Origin: Actinomycetota bacterium
GTDB taxonomy: Bacteria > Actinomycetota > Acidimicrobiia > Acidimicrobiales > Poriferisodalaceae
DNA length: 7,595 nucleotides
Direction of reading: 5' to 3'
Assembly (NCBI GenBank): GCA_013151655.1
Contig: JAADHX010000076.1
Location: forward strand, 1-7,595
This document shows, in pieces, positions 6,410-7,595 of the stretch. The first letter of the stretch is position 1, and each line of letters starts with the position of its first letter. The position numbers and the translations under genes were made by a program. The notes beneath the pieces were generated by a model. It worked only from the letters and a program-made list of their open reading frames with translations, ran no database searches and was not told the origin of the DNA.

Positions 6410-6438
6410 ATGTTAACTAATAGTTCCGTTAAAGTCGA
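6410..6438 (-). promoter_or_regulatory. Predicted hipBA promoter with an embedded operator palindrome
   Basis: On the minus strand TCGACT (plus 6438-6433) and TAACAT (plus 6415-6410) are separated by 17 bp and match the -35 and -10 consensus at four of six positions each. The spacer holds a perfect 11-bp palindrome, AACTA-A-TAGTT, at 6415-6425. A wider inverted repeat, TTAAC (6413-6417) and GTTAA (6428-6432), brackets its right part with a 10-bp gap. ATGTTGAT (6402), ATGTTAAC (6410) and ATGTTAGC (6451) are related direct copies. A repressor bound here would block the polymerase, which fits HipB-type autoregulation. The -10 ends six bases before the ATG at 6403. All of this is prediction from pattern. 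Confidence 0.4.
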
Positions 6439-6538
6439 TCGCGGCGTATTATGTTAGCAATCGCGCACATTAACCTCGAACAGAGGAGTTGATATCTGGC
6501 TTTGAACCCGCGATAGTTCTGGTGAGAACGCATGAGCC

Positions 6539-6567
6539 TTAACGTTGAGCTCTAACCGCACTATGTT
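6539..6567 (+). promoter_or_regulatory. Predicted tesB promoter
   Basis: TTAACG (6539-6544) and TATGTT (6562-6567) are 17 bp apart and each match the -35 and -10 consensus at four of six positions. Transcription would then begin very near the ATG at 6576, leaving GAGG at 6569-6572 as an incidental or only marginal ribosome site. A TATTAT hexamer at 6447-6452 is another -10 candidate but lacks a -35. Weak evidence overall. Confidence 0.25.
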
Positions 6568-6575
6568 CGAGGCCG

Positions 6576-7436
6576 ATGACAGCAACGCCCGTACCGCACC
6601 CAGACGCTCCGACCGACGCGTTCGATGATCCATCGATTCTCGACCTGTTGACCCTTGAGCGGCTTGAGCTCGACATCTTTCGAGGGTGGAGTCCGGCCAA
6701 GGCTCGTACACGCGTGTTTGGTGGTCAGGTAGCGGCCCAGGCCGTCAGGGCAGCGCAGGAGACCATCGATGCCGAGCGCGAGATGTTTCTGCACAGCCTT
6801 CATGCCTACTTCTTGAGAGCAGGCGATTGGCGCCAACCGATTCTGTTTAGGGTCGACCGAATACGTGAGGGTCGCAGTTTTGTCACGAGACGTGTTGTCG
6901 CCATCCAGTACGGCGAGGCGATCTTTCATCTAGACGCGTCGTTCCAACACGACGAAGATGGCTATGAGTATCAAGTTGAGGCTTCGCTGGCGGCCGACAT
7001 ACCACGCGTCAAGCCAGACAAGGTCGCTCGGGACGAATTTGCCGGCATCGTCGACAGCCGTCAGGTGTTAGACATCGACATGCCAGACGACATGAAGTCT
7101 TCGCGGTGGATCTGGTTCAGAGTGCCAGGAGTCGATTCGTCCGATCGCCGGCTAACCAACGCCGCCCTGGTTTATGCCTCCGATCACGGCCCCGTTGGAG
7201 CCGTGAAACGAGCCCACCTTGGCGCGCCCGGAATCGACAAGACGATGGCCGCCAGCCTCGACCACCTGGTGTGGTTACACCGACCGACCGACTTGTCTGA
7301 GTGGCATTTCTACGACTCTGGTTCGCCCACCAGCCATGGTGCCAGAGGCCTGGCTCATGGCACGATCCACAGACACGATGGAGTGCTGGTCGCTACGGTC
7401 AGTCAGGAAGCCTTGGTCCGGCCCTGGCGAGACTGA
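6576..7436 (+). CDS. tesB: Acyl-CoA thioesterase II (TesB family)
   Basis: This 286-residue double-hotdog thioesterase hydrolyses acyl-CoA to free fatty acid and CoA in the cytoplasm, acting in fatty-acid turnover; it matches E. coli TesB (286 residues) in length. The first hotdog carries R-V-F-G-G-Q-V-A-A-Q-A at about 46-56, then HSLHAYFLRAGD and GRSFVTRRVVAIQ. The second carries YASDHG with Asp203, A-S-L-D-H with Ser227, and V-S-Q-E-A with Gln277. These align with the E. coli Asp204/Thr228/Gln278 catalytic set; serine replaces threonine, a conservative change. WLHRP, ARGLAHG and DGVLVATVSQE are also typical. The ATG at 6576 has GAGG only three bases upstream, a short spacing, or may be read from a nearly leaderless transcript. 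The gene is divergent from hipBA and apparently monocistronic. Chain-length preference cannot be read from the sequence. Confidence 0.93.
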   Translation: MTATPVPHPDAPTDAFDDPSILDLLTLERLELDIFRGWSPAKARTRVFGGQVAAQAVRAAQETIDAEREMFLHSLHAYFLRAGDWRQPILFRVDRIREGRSFVTRRVVAIQYGEAIFHLDASFQHDEDGYEYQVEASLAADIPRVKPDKVARDEFAGIVDSRQVLDIDMPDDMKSSRWIWFRVPGVDSSDRRLTNAALVYASDHGPVGAVKRAHLGAPGIDKTMAASLDHLVWLHRPTDLSEWHFYDSGSPTSHGARGLAHGTIHRHDGVLVATVSQEALVRPWRD

Positions 7437-7441
7437 CACCC

Positions 7442-7463
7442 CAGGTCCCCCGACCCGAACCTG
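7442..7463 (+). terminator. Weak hairpin just after tesB
   Basis: CAGGT at 7442-7446 can pair with ACCTG at 7459-7463 across a 12-base C-rich loop. A competing small stem, GGTC with GACC at 7444-7455, is also possible. It starts six bases after the tesB stop codon, the right place for a terminator, but the stem is short and no T-run follows. Confidence 0.2.
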
Positions 7464-7530
7464 TGCCCAGAATGGCGGTCACTAGCGCGGTTTTAGGCAC
7501 AGCTACGAGAAATTGGTGGCGGATTGACGG

Positions 7531-7590
7531 CGGGCGCGGCCTCTTAGGCGTGCTGGCGGCGATAACGCGCCGGGTCTGACCACGCGCCCG
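7531..7590. repeat. GC-rich inverted repeat in the 3' intergenic tail
   Basis: CGGGCGCG at 7531-7538 and CGCGCCCG at 7583-7590 are perfect reverse complements separated by 44 bases. A nearer copy, CGCGCC at 7566-7571, can pair with the same left arm over a 27-base loop, so two structures would be mutually exclusive. The rest of 7437-7595 shows no supported gene, RNA or promoter. With GC this high, some of the pairing is expected by chance. Confidence 0.3.
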
Positions 7591-7595
7591 TGTGT

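Noticed and set aside
6489..6542. Small TTG-started frame after GAGGAG
   Set aside because: The purine run directly abuts the TTG with no spacing, and the 17-residue product has no features.
7544..7595. C-terminus of a minus-strand gene entering from the right edge, ending ARYRRQHA then stop
   Set aside because: Only 16 codons are visible, the other minus frames are also open here because of high GC, and the residues match no family I recognise.

Overview
The window looks like chromosomal DNA from a moderately GC-rich actinobacterium (Actinomycetota). The best evidence is a clear mycothione reductase, the enzyme that recycles mycothiol, a thiol known only from this phylum. Two of the other genes fit the same background: a DUF2752 membrane protein and a serine hydrolase with a YSH-type second motif. 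The sequence alone does not fix the genus; a marine or freshwater Acidimicrobiia-type lineage is only an impression from the moderate GC and the codon use.

Layout from left to right. (1) Positions 1-80, minus strand: the first 26 codons of a gene leaving the left edge, resembling the N-terminus of PPOX/PaiB-type FMN-binding proteins. (2) Positions 71-134: a four-copy 16-bp tandem repeat that covers and duplicates this gene's start codon. (3) Plus strand, 264-2978: a two-gene operon of a beta-lactamase-fold serine hydrolase and mycothione reductase, 9 bp apart. (4) Minus strand, 3016-4319: an alpha/beta hydrolase followed 5 bp later by a DUF2752 membrane protein. This pair converges on the mtr operon across a short gap that holds a hairpin. 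(5) Plus strand, 4344-4724: a small basic protein of unknown function, divergent from the alpha/beta hydrolase with almost no space between them. (6) Minus strand, 4740-6403: a hipBA-type toxin-antitoxin operon, with XRE antitoxin first and HipA kinase second and a TAATG stop/start overlap. An AT-rich upstream region holds a palindrome inside the probable promoter. (7) Plus strand, 6576-7436: acyl-CoA thioesterase II (TesB family), divergent from hipBA. (8) Positions 7437-7595: a GC-rich tail with inverted repeats and no gene I can support.

Most of the window is housekeeping metabolism: thiol redox balance, ester hydrolysis and acyl-CoA turnover. The accessory element is hipBA. I see no clearly new multi-gene system. 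The points most worth a second look are the start-codon tandem repeat at 71-134, the hipBA control region with a possibly leaderless antitoxin transcript, the tryptophan-containing antitoxin tail, and the uncharacterised 126-residue protein at 4344.
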